Source: Bifidobacterium breve | GTDB lineage: Bacteria; Actinomycetota; Acidimicrobiia; Acidimicrobiales; Ilumatobacteraceae | NCBI GenBank assembly: GCA_945862045.1 | Contig: CAMAWR010000007.1 | Location: 1 to 64,000 of the forward strand | DNA: 64,000 bases | Direction of reading: 5' to 3' | In this document: positions 35,448 through 43,744 of the stretch, one piece after another | How positions within the stretch are numbered: position 1 is the stretch's first letter | Layout of the letters: each line of letters starts with the position of its first letter | Translations under genes and position numbers: made by a program | Notes under the pieces: generated by a model | Told to the model about the DNA's origin: nothing | The model's input: only the letters and a program-made list of their open reading frames with translations | Databases searched by the model: none

Positions 35448-35495
35448 GTACAGGTGTGTGCACGCCAGTCGGCAAGTGGCAAACTCTTTAAACAC

Positions 35496-36272
35496 ATGTC
35501 CAGCGACGACACCAATTCTGTGACTCGCGCAGAAGTCATGCTCGCAGCAGCCCACCGCATTACGGTGCTCACCGGTGCGGGTATTTCGACCGCCTCGGGC
35601 ATTCCCGACTTTCGTGGACCAGACGGACTGTGGACGAAGAATCCCGACGCCGAGCGTGCCTCGACACTGAGCCACTACCTGAACGATGTGGAACTGCGCC
35701 AACGTGCGTGGCAAAACCGTGTGAAGTGGATCAACAACGATCCACAACCCAATGATGGTCACAAAGCCTTGTGTCGGCTAGATGAGCGTGGTCAGTTGCG
35801 TGCAATCGTGACGCAAAATGTCGATGGGTTGCACCAACGTTCCGGAATCGCCCAACACAAGGTGCACGAGGTGCATGGCAATTTGTATCGCTCTATTTGC
35901 TGGGAGTGCAAAGACAAACGCCCGATGCGCGAGACGTTGGAGCGAGTGTGTGCCGAAGAACAAGATCCACGCTGTCTTTTGTGTGGCGGCATTTTGAAGA
36001 GCGACACGATTTTGTTCGAAGAATCGTTGGTGACAGAGGTGATCAATGCGGCATTTGAGGCGAGCGAAGACTGCGACCTGCTGCTGGCAATCGGCTCGAC
36101 GCTTGCCGTGCGACCAGCGGCCCACTGTGTGCCGCGGGCGAAGGCCAACGGTGCCCGAATCATCATCGTGAATGGTGGCCCGACTGATATGGATGCACTC
36201 GCTGATGAAATCATCACGGGTGATATCTCGACCCTGCTGCCGCGGTTGTGTGGGGTGGCGCCCCCGCAGTAA
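35496..36272 (+). CDS. Sir2-family NAD-dependent protein deacylase
   Basis: Removes acyl groups from lysines using NAD, giving nicotinamide and O-acyl-ADP-ribose. The 258-residue protein has GAGISTASGIPDFRGP (27-42), QNVDGLH (107-113), catalytic His127 in VHGN, and a structural zinc site made of Cys135/Cys138 and Cys160/Cys163. The GSTLAVRPA segment replaces the common GTSLxVxPA but keeps the NAD-contacting pattern. The start was taken at the ATG after the divergent gene; a second in-frame ATG lies 14 codons on. Acetyl-CoA synthetase is a common sirtuin target, but no such gene is nearby. cobB-like. Confidence 0.9.
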   Translation: MSSDDTNSVTRAEVMLAAAHRITVLTGAGISTASGIPDFRGPDGLWTKNPDAERASTLSHYLNDVELRQRAWQNRVKWINNDPQPNDGHKALCRLDERGQLRAIVTQNVDGLHQRSGIAQHKVHEVHGNLYRSICWECKDKRPMRETLERVCAEEQDPRCLLCGGILKSDTILFEESLVTEVINAAFEASEDCDLLLAIGSTLAVRPAAHCVPRAKANGARIIIVNGGPTDMDALADEIITGDISTLLPRLCGVAPPQ

Positions 36273-36308
36273 ATCGCCCTCACCGGCGGCAATACCCGAC
36301 CAGACAGA

Positions 36309-36314
36309 TAGCGT
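36309..36314 (+). promoter_or_regulatory. Putative leaderless -10 box (TAGCGT)
   Basis: TAGCGT with a seven-base spacer to the GTG at 36322 of the rhodanese-ThiF gene; it helps choose that start. Confidence 0.5.
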
Positions 36315-36321
36315 TTTGAGG

Positions 36322-37482
36322 GTGCCAACGTTTCGTGACTTGCTGGCGGCCGCCAAAGCGCAGATCATCGAGGTCGATACGGCCACTGCAGCCGGCCAGA
36401 TTGCTGGCGGGTACGTGGTGCTCGATGTGCGTGAGCCGGACGAGTTTGAACAAGGTGCGCTGCCCGCAGTCGTCCATATTCCGCGCGGCCATCTCGAGGC
36501 ACAGGTAGAAACACGCATCATCGACAAAGCAACACCTGTCGTGGTGTATTGCGCGGGTGGTGTACGTAGTGCATTCGCCGCCAAGACGATGCAAGAACTC
36601 GGCTACGCCACCGTCGTGAGCATGGCCGGTGGTTTCGGCAAATGGAAAGACGAAGGCCGTGCCTGGTCGACACCGGTGGCACTGACTGCTGAACAGCGCA
36701 ATCGATACCAACGGCACATCACGTTGCCCGAGGTCGGGGTGGCCGGGCAGGCCAAGTTGCTCGCCAGCAAGGTGCTCTTGCTTGGCGCCGGTGGTCTTGG
36801 TTCGCCGGCAGCGCTGTATCTCGCGGCAGCCGGTGTGGGCACCATCGGCATCGTCGATATGGACGAAGTCGATGCGAGCAACCTGCAACGCCAAATTTTG
36901 CACAACATCGATCGCATCGGGGACCGCAAGGTTGATTCGGCGAAAAAGACGCTCACCATGCTGAATCCCGACGTCAATGTGGTCACCTACGACACGCGCT
37001 TGGCAGCCAGCAACATCATGGACATCATCGCTGGCTACGACGTCATCGTCGATGGCGCCGACAACTTCCCATCACGCTACTTGTTGAACGATGCCAGCGT
37101 GAAACTGGGCATTCCAGTGGTGCACGGTTCGATCTTCCGTTTCGAAGGAATGGTCAGCGTCTTTCATCCGCTGCGGGGGCCGACATATCGCGACATGGTT
37201 CCTGAGCCACCGCCCGCTGATATGGCGCCAAGTTGTGCCGAAGCCGGCGTGCTCGGTGTGTTGCCAGGCATCGTGGGTTCGATCCAGGCACTCGAGACCA
37301 TCAAATTGCTGTTGGATCTCGGCGACTCGCTGGCCGGTCGTATTCTCGCCATCGACACCACGGAGATGTCCTTCCGCACGTTCAACCTGCGTGTCGATCC
37401 GAAGAATCTCGTCACCTATGAAAACCGTGAGCGTATTCAAGTGCGTGATCTTGAGGGCGCTTGCGCGCCGTGGATGCACTAA
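36322..37482 (+). CDS. Rhodanese-ThiF/MoeB adenylyltransferase fusion, inverted domain order
   Basis: A 386-residue sulfur-carrier activating protein. Residues 1 to about 115 are a rhodanese domain with persulfide-forming Cys77 in YCAGGVRS. Residues from about 120 are an E1-like ThiF/MoeB domain with ATP loop GAGGLGS (155-161), SNLQRQ and APSCAEAGVLGVLPG. It would adenylate and sulfurate the C-terminus of a MoaD, ThiS or CysO-like carrier. In MOCS3 and mycobacterial MoeZ the ThiF domain comes first, so the order here is reversed. The CxxC zinc pairs of E. coli MoeB are absent. Start at the GTG at 36322; a TTG at 36316 is an alternative. No carrier gene lies nearby. Confidence 0.88.
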   Translation: MPTFRDLLAAAKAQIIEVDTATAAGQIAGGYVVLDVREPDEFEQGALPAVVHIPRGHLEAQVETRIIDKATPVVVYCAGGVRSAFAAKTMQELGYATVVSMAGGFGKWKDEGRAWSTPVALTAEQRNRYQRHITLPEVGVAGQAKLLASKVLLLGAGGLGSPAALYLAAAGVGTIGIVDMDEVDASNLQRQILHNIDRIGDRKVDSAKKTLTMLNPDVNVVTYDTRLAASNIMDIIAGYDVIVDGADNFPSRYLLNDASVKLGIPVVHGSIFRFEGMVSVFHPLRGPTYRDMVPEPPPADMAPSCAEAGVLGVLPGIVGSIQALETIKLLLDLGDSLAGRILAIDTTEMSFRTFNLRVDPKNLVTYENRERIQVRDLEGACAPWMH

Positions 37483-37486
37483 CTCA

Positions 37487-37492
37487 TAGAAT
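37487..37492 (+). promoter_or_regulatory. Putative leaderless -10 box for glf (TAGAAT)
   Basis: TAGAAT with a seven-base spacer to the GTG at 37500. Confidence 0.5.
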
Positions 37493-37499
37493 TGACCGC

Positions 37500-38651
37500 G
37501 TGTCGCTGAGTATCGCCGTTGTCGGTGCAGGTTTTTCGGGTGCTGTCGTTGCCCGCGAATTGGCAGAAGCCGGGCATCTGATCGATGTATTCGAGTCGCG
37601 CGATCATGTAGCGGGTAATTGCCACACCCGTCGTCATGACACGGGCGTGATGGTGCATGTGTACGGCCCCCACATCTTCCACACCCAACACGAAGAAGTC
37701 TGGAACTATGTGCAGCGGTTCGCGACGTTCAAGCCGTATCGGCACCGTGTGCGGGCGATGGTGGGCGAAAACGCGTATCAAATGCCGATGAACCTCGGGT
37801 TGATCAATGCCTTTTTCGGTACACAGATGAACCCGGTCGAAGCGGAGGCATTCGTGACGGCCCGCGCCGATGCCAGCATCACGAATCCGCAATCGTTTGA
37901 AGAGCAAGGTTTGCGTTTGGTCGGGCGTGAACTGTACGACGCATTTTTCGCGGGTTACACCCGCAAGCAGTGGGGCGTCGACCCGAAAGAATTACCGGCC
38001 AGCATCTTGGCGCGCCTACCGTTGCGATTCACCGACGATGATTCGTACTTCAACCATCCGTTCCAGGGCATTCCTGAACACGGGTACACGCCGATTGTCG
38101 AAGCGATCTTGGACCACAAAGGAATCACCGTGCATTTGTCGACACGTTGTTCGCGGGCGCAGTTGGCGACCTACGACCATGCATTCTGGAGCGGTCCGAT
38201 TGACGCGTACTTTGATTTTGAACACGGTCGACTGGCCTATCGCACACTCGATTTCGAGCCCGAAGTCGTCGCCGGTGATCATCAGGGTTGCCCAGTTGTG
38301 AACTATTGCGACGCCAGTGTGCCCTACACCCGTATTACCGAACACAAACATTTCGCCCCGTGGGAGAGCCATGACGACTCGGTCATCTATCGCGAATTCA
38401 GTCGTCTCTGCGACGAAAATGACACACCGTATTACCCCGTGCGTCTCGTGAAAGAAAAAGCACAGTTGTTGGAGTACGTACACCTGGCTCGCGAGGAAGC
38501 AGGTGTCACGTTTCTCGGTCGGCTCGGCACCTACCGTTATCTGGACATGGATGTGACGATTCACGAAGCGCTGAAGACCGCCACCGTTGTCATAGATGCG
38601 ATCGCGGCGGGAAGCAAGATCCCATCGTTCGTGGTTGACCCGCTCGGATGA
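37500..38651 (+). CDS. glf: UDP-galactopyranose mutase
   Basis: Flavoenzyme that isomerises UDP-galactopyranose to UDP-galactofuranose, the donor for galactofuran polymers. The 383-residue protein has the FAD loop VVGAGFSGAV (about 7-16), an FESRDHVAGNCHT segment, the family motif YGPHIFHT and the KQWGVDPKELPASIL segment. The C-terminal half contains HKHFAPW and PYYPVRL, lining the substrate site. GTG start with a TANNNT box. It is followed ten bases later by a galactofuranosyltransferase gene, giving a donor-plus-polymerase pair. Confidence 0.95.
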   Translation: MSLSIAVVGAGFSGAVVARELAEAGHLIDVFESRDHVAGNCHTRRHDTGVMVHVYGPHIFHTQHEEVWNYVQRFATFKPYRHRVRAMVGENAYQMPMNLGLINAFFGTQMNPVEAEAFVTARADASITNPQSFEEQGLRLVGRELYDAFFAGYTRKQWGVDPKELPASILARLPLRFTDDDSYFNHPFQGIPEHGYTPIVEAILDHKGITVHLSTRCSRAQLATYDHAFWSGPIDAYFDFEHGRLAYRTLDFEPEVVAGDHQGCPVVNYCDASVPYTRITEHKHFAPWESHDDSVIYREFSRLCDENDTPYYPVRLVKEKAQLLEYVHLAREEAGVTFLGRLGTYRYLDMDVTIHEALKTATVVIDAIAAGSKIPSFVVDPLG

Positions 38652-38661
38652 GCCAGTCGTA

Positions 38662-40437
38662 ATGCAATACCTCCTGCAACGTTCGGTCTTGCCGGCGCAA
38701 GGTTTTGCCGAGCCGCTGCTGTACGTGCGTGAATCGGGGGCAGTGCAACATGGTGACGGAACAGCAGGGGTTTCCGCTGGTGGTGTGCTGTCGTTCGATA
38801 CTTCGTTCGGTGTGTTCCATGCCGGTCGCTGGCGACGTCTGACATCGGTCGATCGCATCGGCGTTCGGGTGGTGGCGAGCGGTAGTGGTCGCGCCGAGGT
38901 CGTCGCGGTGACGCGTGGTCATGAACAGGTGATCGCCAGTGCAGAGTTGACGAACGAGCCCATCGACATTGCCATCGGCGGTCTACGCGAAGCCAGCTGG
39001 GGTGTGTTGTACGTGCGCATCGTGGCCATCGGTGCCTGCCGCGTGCAGCGCGTCGAGTGGCGCACCGACATGCCTGGCGGGCGCGATGTGCGGCTCAACT
39101 TGTCGATCACCACGTTCAATCGTCAGTCGTATGTGGTGCCGACCGTCAAGAAAGTGTTGTCACTCGTGCGGGGGCTCGACGAATTGCGCGGACGGGTTCG
39201 GGTGCTCGTGGTGGACAACGCCAACAACGTCGACTTCGGCGAGTCGGGAACCCCCGAGCTGAGTGTGGTGCCCAACCGCAACTTGGGTGGTGCGGGTGGT
39301 TTCGCGCGCGGGCTCATGTGGTTGCGGGCTGCAGGGTGGGCCACGCACGTGCTATTCATGGACGACGACATCAACCTTGAGACTGAATCACTCGTGCGCA
39401 CGGTGGCATTGTTCGCCTACGCCCGCGACCCGCAACTGTGCGTGCACGGTGCGATGATCAGCGAAGAACGCCAGTGGATGCAGTTTGAAGCCGGTAGCAA
39501 ATACCTCTGGCGTTCGCTCTACCCGTTGCGCGCACTCGGCCAAGAAGACGATTTGCGGGATCGTCGCCACGCGATGCGCGACGCCAAAGAACGCCGGTTT
39601 GCGTACTCGGCGTGGTGGTACACCGCGTTTCCGATTGGCATAACGGGGGACAACCCGCTGCCGGTCTTCGTGCGTGGTGACGATGTTGCATTCGGGCTCA
39701 TGCATACGGGTCGCCACACGGTGACCCTGAACGGGGTGGCGGTGTGGCACGCCGACTTTCACCTGAAAAATAATCCGTCATCACTGTTCTACGAGATGCG
39801 CAATTTCGCCACGATCGACACGCTCGTATTCGATCGGCATCGTTGGTGGCACCTGGCGCGGCGTTTCTTGGCGCTGAGCTTCCGTAATCTCTTCGGCTTT
39901 CGTTACTCGAGCGCCGAGTACATGATTCGTGGCATGCGAGCGTTCCTGGCCGGCCCGCAGGCACTCGCCGAAGTGGATCACACCGCGCTGCACGATGAAC
40001 TACGCCAGGTTGCAGAAGAAAAACCTGCTCCACTGTCCGACGCACATGCCGCAGTGCCGATGACGCAGCCACGGCCCAAATTCATTCGACTGATCGGCTT
40101 CATTCTTTCGTTGCCCCTCGTGGGCGGGTTCTTGCTGCCGGCATCGGTGCGCAGCAAAAATTTGCGTACCGCACCAATCGACTCACGCGCCGTGGGTTTG
40201 GCACTGCGCCACGACCGTATTTTGTATCGCCACGATCGTTTGTCCGAGGGTTTCGAATGCACACGAGATCGCGCCCGATTCACCGCACTATGGCGGGATG
40301 TATTCAGCGTTATCGGTCAACTCGCACGCAACTACGGCCGTTTGAAGCGCGAGTATCACGCTGCGTATCCGTCACTCGTGAGTGATGCTGCCTGGCAGCG
40401 GCGCTTCGATGGTGTCAGCGCTGCGCCGAAGCGCTGA
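38662..40437 (+). CDS. Galactofuranosyltransferase, GlfT2-like
   Basis: A 591-residue GT-A glycosyltransferase resembling mycobacterial GlfT2 (about 637 residues), which polymerises galactan with alternating linkages. An N-terminal beta-rich domain (about 1-145) precedes the catalytic core, which begins LNLSITTFNRQSYVVPTVK. The nucleotide-sugar motif is FMDDDI with Asp234-236, and the acceptor side contains the NRNLGGAGGFARG and VWHADFHLKNNPS segments. The helical C-terminal part (about 400-591) matches the region that holds GlfT2 tetramers on the membrane. Start at the ATG ten bases after glf. Its last 23 bases overlap the convergent SpoIID-like gene. Confidence 0.87.
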   Translation: MQYLLQRSVLPAQGFAEPLLYVRESGAVQHGDGTAGVSAGGVLSFDTSFGVFHAGRWRRLTSVDRIGVRVVASGSGRAEVVAVTRGHEQVIASAELTNEPIDIAIGGLREASWGVLYVRIVAIGACRVQRVEWRTDMPGGRDVRLNLSITTFNRQSYVVPTVKKVLSLVRGLDELRGRVRVLVVDNANNVDFGESGTPELSVVPNRNLGGAGGFARGLMWLRAAGWATHVLFMDDDINLETESLVRTVALFAYARDPQLCVHGAMISEERQWMQFEAGSKYLWRSLYPLRALGQEDDLRDRRHAMRDAKERRFAYSAWWYTAFPIGITGDNPLPVFVRGDDVAFGLMHTGRHTVTLNGVAVWHADFHLKNNPSSLFYEMRNFATIDTLVFDRHRWWHLARRFLALSFRNLFGFRYSSAEYMIRGMRAFLAGPQALAEVDHTALHDELRQVAEEKPAPLSDAHAAVPMTQPRPKFIRLIGFILSLPLVGGFLLPASVRSKNLRTAPIDSRAVGLALRHDRILYRHDRLSEGFECTRDRARFTALWRDVFSVIGQLARNYGRLKREYHAAYPSLVSDAAWQRRFDGVSAAPKR

Positions 40438-42772
40438 GCAGGGCCATCCACGTGGTGCGGTTGACGACGCCCGTGGTTTTCAGCCCGACTGATTTCTGAA
40501 AGCGTGACACGGTTTTCGCCGTGCTGCTGCCGTAGACACCGTCTGCACGAAGTTTGATTTTCAACACGTTGGCCAGGGCCTTTTGAATTGATACCACCGA
40601 CGACTGCGTCGCCCCACGAGCGAGTGTGAAGGTGGTGTGATCGATGCCGAGTGCAGCGATGACCTGTTCGTCGGCAATGCCGTCGACCGGAAGCCCGGAT
40701 ATTTCCTCAAACTTCTTCAAGGCGTTGGCCGTGCCCTTGCCGAACGCACCGTCGACTGCAATACGCTGCTTTTTCTTCAGGCCAAGAGCGACGTTGAGTG
40801 CTGTTTGCACAGCCTTGACCGGCTCGCCTCGTTCGCCGGTGGTCATCGGCACGGCCATCGGGATGATGCCGCCATTACCGACGGTGATGAGACCGGCGCG
40901 GCGCAGTTCGTCAAGTTGATTGCGCAGAAACAAAGCAAACTCCACTCGACCCGTGCTCGTGAGATGCACGGTGTCGCTGAACCAGCGTGATTTGTCGGGG
41001 CCGGTGCTGAAGGTATTCCAGTCGAGCACCGAAACATTGGGGTAGCGCTGCGTGGCGGCGAGGAGTGCGGCGTTGGAGGCGTTGTAGTCAACCGACACCC
41101 GACGTGTCGAAAGATTGACAAAGATGATGCGTTGTACTGCCCGTGCATTCAGGGCGGTGACGACCTGATCGATGTCTGCTGTGAACGTTGCCGGACTGTC
41201 GTTGTACCCAAGTTGCAGCACCGCCACCGTCGGCATGGTCTCTGGGGTGAGGGCGTTGATGATTGCCGGAGCATCGGGCAGGCCGACTGATGGTTCAACG
41301 CAGGCCGCGCCAACGAGGCAACGATTCGGTACCGCTTGATAGTTGATGTCGGCATAAGCCGGGGTGACGATTCCCGCGAATTCAGTGGTGATACTTGCCG
41401 CAACAGAGTCACCGATCAGCAGCATGCGGCCAACGGGTGCCGCTTCGAATTCAGCCGGGTAGATCGGTGCTACGCCATACCAGGGGGCGGGTAGCCCGAA
41501 CGCCGTACGAAAGGCCCAACCCGACATTTTGACCGCCGAGCTCGTGCCCGTGATGGTCACTTCGGTTGTGTAGCCATTCCAGTCGCCACCTTGGCCGTCG
41601 TGGGCAGTGGTGATTGCAGTGAGCGTGCCGATCTCCGGGTACTTTTGCTGCAGTTGGGCAGCGCTCACACTGCGGGTCCACACCATGAGTGCCGAGTTGG
41701 CAGAGAGATCACCGGCATCGGCCTGTGCGGTGAAGATGCCACCAGCGGTGCGACCACCGTTACTCGACGAAAACTCCGTGCGGACCACGGCACCGTTACG
41801 ACCACGAATCACCACACCAGCCGTTTCGGCAATCGCCAAATCGGTGCGTGGGTCTTCGAGGCTGTAGGGCTGTTCGCTCACGCCCTCACGTAATGCGGCC
41901 CCGAGGTACACCTGACAATCCTGTGAGTCACAGGTGTTCGCCAAACCCGGGTAGCGGGTTTCGGTTGCCGCATAACTTCGGGCTGCCACCGACTGGGCGC
42001 GCAGGGCATTCATGCCGGCACCACCAGCCGTATCACCCCACGACGCCGGCGATTCGCGAGGCACGACACCGCGCAGGTAACTTTCCATCGTGGTGACGTT
42101 GATCGTGCGATCTTCATTGCGTGAGTTGTTGAGTGCCCGAATGATGCCGCGGTAGTAACGCACTCGGTGTGCACGCTCGGACTTTGGTTCGCACACACCG
42201 ATGGTTTGTGTCGGTGCGGCGGCAGGATCCTGGCCAACCTGCGTGGTGAACGACGCAGCCTCGGCAACATCACCAATCAACTCAAAACCCACGCTGGCCG
42301 GGTCTTGGCTCGACAACGAACAACGACGAGTCGTCGAACCCCACACTCGATACACCTTTTCGCTCACCTCGCGGGCAACGAGCGAAGTCCATACTCGCCC
42401 TGGCACCGGGTCTTCCAGAAACACGGCATTCTGAACGTCGGCAACGACACCGGTTTGTGAAGTGCCCATGGCACTCAGCCAGACGCGAATCGTGTCGTTG
42501 GGGTTGTCGATTGGGGCGACCACGTTGCCCGTGGCGCCGCCGTAATAAAAGTCAAGAATCTGCTGCCACGACCAACCATGCACGGTGGCCCAGCCGTACG
42601 AACCGTATTGGCTGAGGCCCCGACCATGTCCGTAGCCACGACCGTAAATCACGTACGACGCCGGCAGTTGCCCCTCGGCTGCCTGCACGGGTGCATGGGC
42701 AGGGGTCAACGACGCGACGACGACGGCAACGATGCCGATGGCGAACAAACGCCGCAGTTGGGGGGAACGCAT
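40415..42772 (-). CDS. Secreted SpoIID-like / SGNH hydrolase / double peptidoglycan-binding protein
   Basis: A 785-residue exported multidomain protein. A signal peptide (1-32, ending near APVQAAE) is followed by the GYGHGRGLSQYG motif of SpoIID proteins (46-57) and a SpoIID core with catalytic-type Glu240 in YLRGVVPRE and ALRAQSVAARSYAA (256-269). A central SGNH domain (about 445-625) has Ser456 in IGDSVA, Asn524 in LGYNDS and the Asp600/His603 pair in SDTVHL. Two C-terminal peptidoglycan-binding domains (about 645-705 and 715-780) complete it. Lytic cleavage of glycan strands coupled to ester removal is the obvious hypothesis. Not a sporulation gene by context. Confidence 0.9.
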   Translation of the reverse strand: MRSPQLRRLFAIGIVAVVVASLTPAHAPVQAAEGQLPASYVIYGRGYGHGRGLSQYGSYGWATVHGWSWQQILDFYYGGATGNVVAPIDNPNDTIRVWLSAMGTSQTGVVADVQNAVFLEDPVPGRVWTSLVAREVSEKVYRVWGSTTRRCSLSSQDPASVGFELIGDVAEAASFTTQVGQDPAAAPTQTIGVCEPKSERAHRVRYYRGIIRALNNSRNEDRTINVTTMESYLRGVVPRESPASWGDTAGGAGMNALRAQSVAARSYAATETRYPGLANTCDSQDCQVYLGAALREGVSEQPYSLEDPRTDLAIAETAGVVIRGRNGAVVRTEFSSSNGGRTAGGIFTAQADAGDLSANSALMVWTRSVSAAQLQQKYPEIGTLTAITTAHDGQGGDWNGYTTEVTITGTSSAVKMSGWAFRTAFGLPAPWYGVAPIYPAEFEAAPVGRMLLIGDSVAASITTEFAGIVTPAYADINYQAVPNRCLVGAACVEPSVGLPDAPAIINALTPETMPTVAVLQLGYNDSPATFTADIDQVVTALNARAVQRIIFVNLSTRRVSVDYNASNAALLAATQRYPNVSVLDWNTFSTGPDKSRWFSDTVHLTSTGRVEFALFLRNQLDELRRAGLITVGNGGIIPMAVPMTTGERGEPVKAVQTALNVALGLKKKQRIAVDGAFGKGTANALKKFEEISGLPVDGIADEQVIAALGIDHTTFTLARGATQSSVVSIQKALANVLKIKLRADGVYGSSTAKTVSRFQKSVGLKTTGVVNRTTWMALLSASAQR

Positions 42773-42808
42773 GGTGAAGTAGAGCTCTCCTTCGCCCGCT
42801 TGCCCAGC

Positions 42809-42814
42809 AGTCTA
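42809..42814 (-). promoter_or_regulatory. Possible -10 box upstream of the SpoIID-like gene (TAGACT)
   Basis: TAGACT lies 36 bases before the ATG at 42772, with a GGAG sequence 14 bases from the ATG, so this would be a leadered transcript. It overlaps the stop codon of the DMT transporter gene. Confidence 0.3.
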
Positions 42815-43744
42815 CGGTTCGATGGTCGGCAATGTGTCTCGTTGTTGCGCGACGACTCCGGCCAGCACTAGGCCGATACCGAGCAGATCGGTGATTGACG
42901 GTGTTTGATCGAGAAATAAAAATCCGAAGATCGTCGCGGTGACCGGCAGCAGTGCGAGCAACACCGAAAATCTGCGGACAGGTATACGCCGCAGCGTGTA
43001 TTGATCGATACCGTAGGCCACAGCGTTGGAGAACAGTCCGATGAGCAGACACCAGCCAAGGATCGTCGGGCTACTCCACGCGGGGCCGCTCTGGGCGACA
43101 CCGAAGGGCATCAGCACGACCGCACCAACCGCCAATCCGATGCCGAGGCCGGCCACACCACGGTCGTATCGCGCGACTCGCGCACCGATCACGATGTAAA
43201 TACCCCAAAATAGGGCGGCTAGGAAAATAAACAGCAGACCGAGCGGCTCTTTGTCGATTTCGATTCCCGACAGCACCACCACGCCGACTGCGGCCAACAA
43301 CAACGCGACCGCATTGCGTTTCGTGCGCGTCGTGAGGGCGGCGACGGTGATTGGGCCAATGAACTCGATGGCCACGCCCTTGCCAAGATCGAGTCGACTG
43401 ATGGCGAGGTAAAACGTGAGGTTCATGAACGCAGTGGCGATGCCGAATATCACCGCCGACTTCAGTTGCTCGCGGGTCAGCCGCCCACTGCGGCGCAAGT
43501 TGCCGGCCGAAAACAGCAGCAGCCAAAGTGCTGCGGCGATGACCCGCAACCATGCCGAGGGTGCAGGCGCGAGTTGCGCGAAGAGCCGAACGGCGATGAC
43601 GGCGCCGACATATTGACTGATAGCCGAAAGAATGAACAGCGCCTCGGGTGGCGCGGCGTGGAGCGGATTACGTCGTGAGTTCAGTCGAACAAGTCCGGGT
43701 CGGTGCGACAGATTTCCTGCCACAACGGTTGGAAGTTCAACCAT
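42812..43744 (-). CDS. EamA/RhtA-like DMT-family exporter
   Basis: A protein of up to 310 residues with ten predicted transmembrane helices in two EamA repeats, resembling RhtA-type threonine/homoserine exporters (PPEALFILSAISQYVGAVIAVRLF at the first helix; RLDLGKGVAIEFIGPITVA). Substrate not certain; amino acids are typical. The N-terminus is unclear: ATG 43744 and GTG 43723 both lie inside the 3' end of the upstream aldolase gene, and no standard start occurs between the aldolase stop and the first helix. Translational coupling to the aldolase gene is likely. Confidence 0.82.
   Translation of the reverse strand: MVELPTVVAGNLSHRPGLVRLNSRRNPLHAAPPEALFILSAISQYVGAVIAVRLFAQLAPAPSAWLRVIAAALWLLLFSAGNLRRSGRLTREQLKSAVIFGIATAFMNLTFYLAISRLDLGKGVAIEFIGPITVAALTTRTKRNAVALLLAAVGVVVLSGIEIDKEPLGLLFIFLAALFWGIYIVIGARVARYDRGVAGLGIGLAVGAVVLMPFGVAQSGPAWSSPTILGWCLLIGLFSNAVAYGIDQYTLRRIPVRRFSVLLALLPVTATIFGFLFLDQTPSITDLLGIGLVLAGVVAQQRDTLPTIEP

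Noticed and set aside
35079-35495. N-terminal extension of the sirtuin
   Set aside because: Lies antisense to a better-supported minus-strand gene and has no sirtuin features before residue 140 of the long frame.
40415-42772. SpoIID domain as evidence of sporulation
   Set aside because: SpoIID-like domains occur in many non-sporulating actinobacteria and no other spo gene is in the window.
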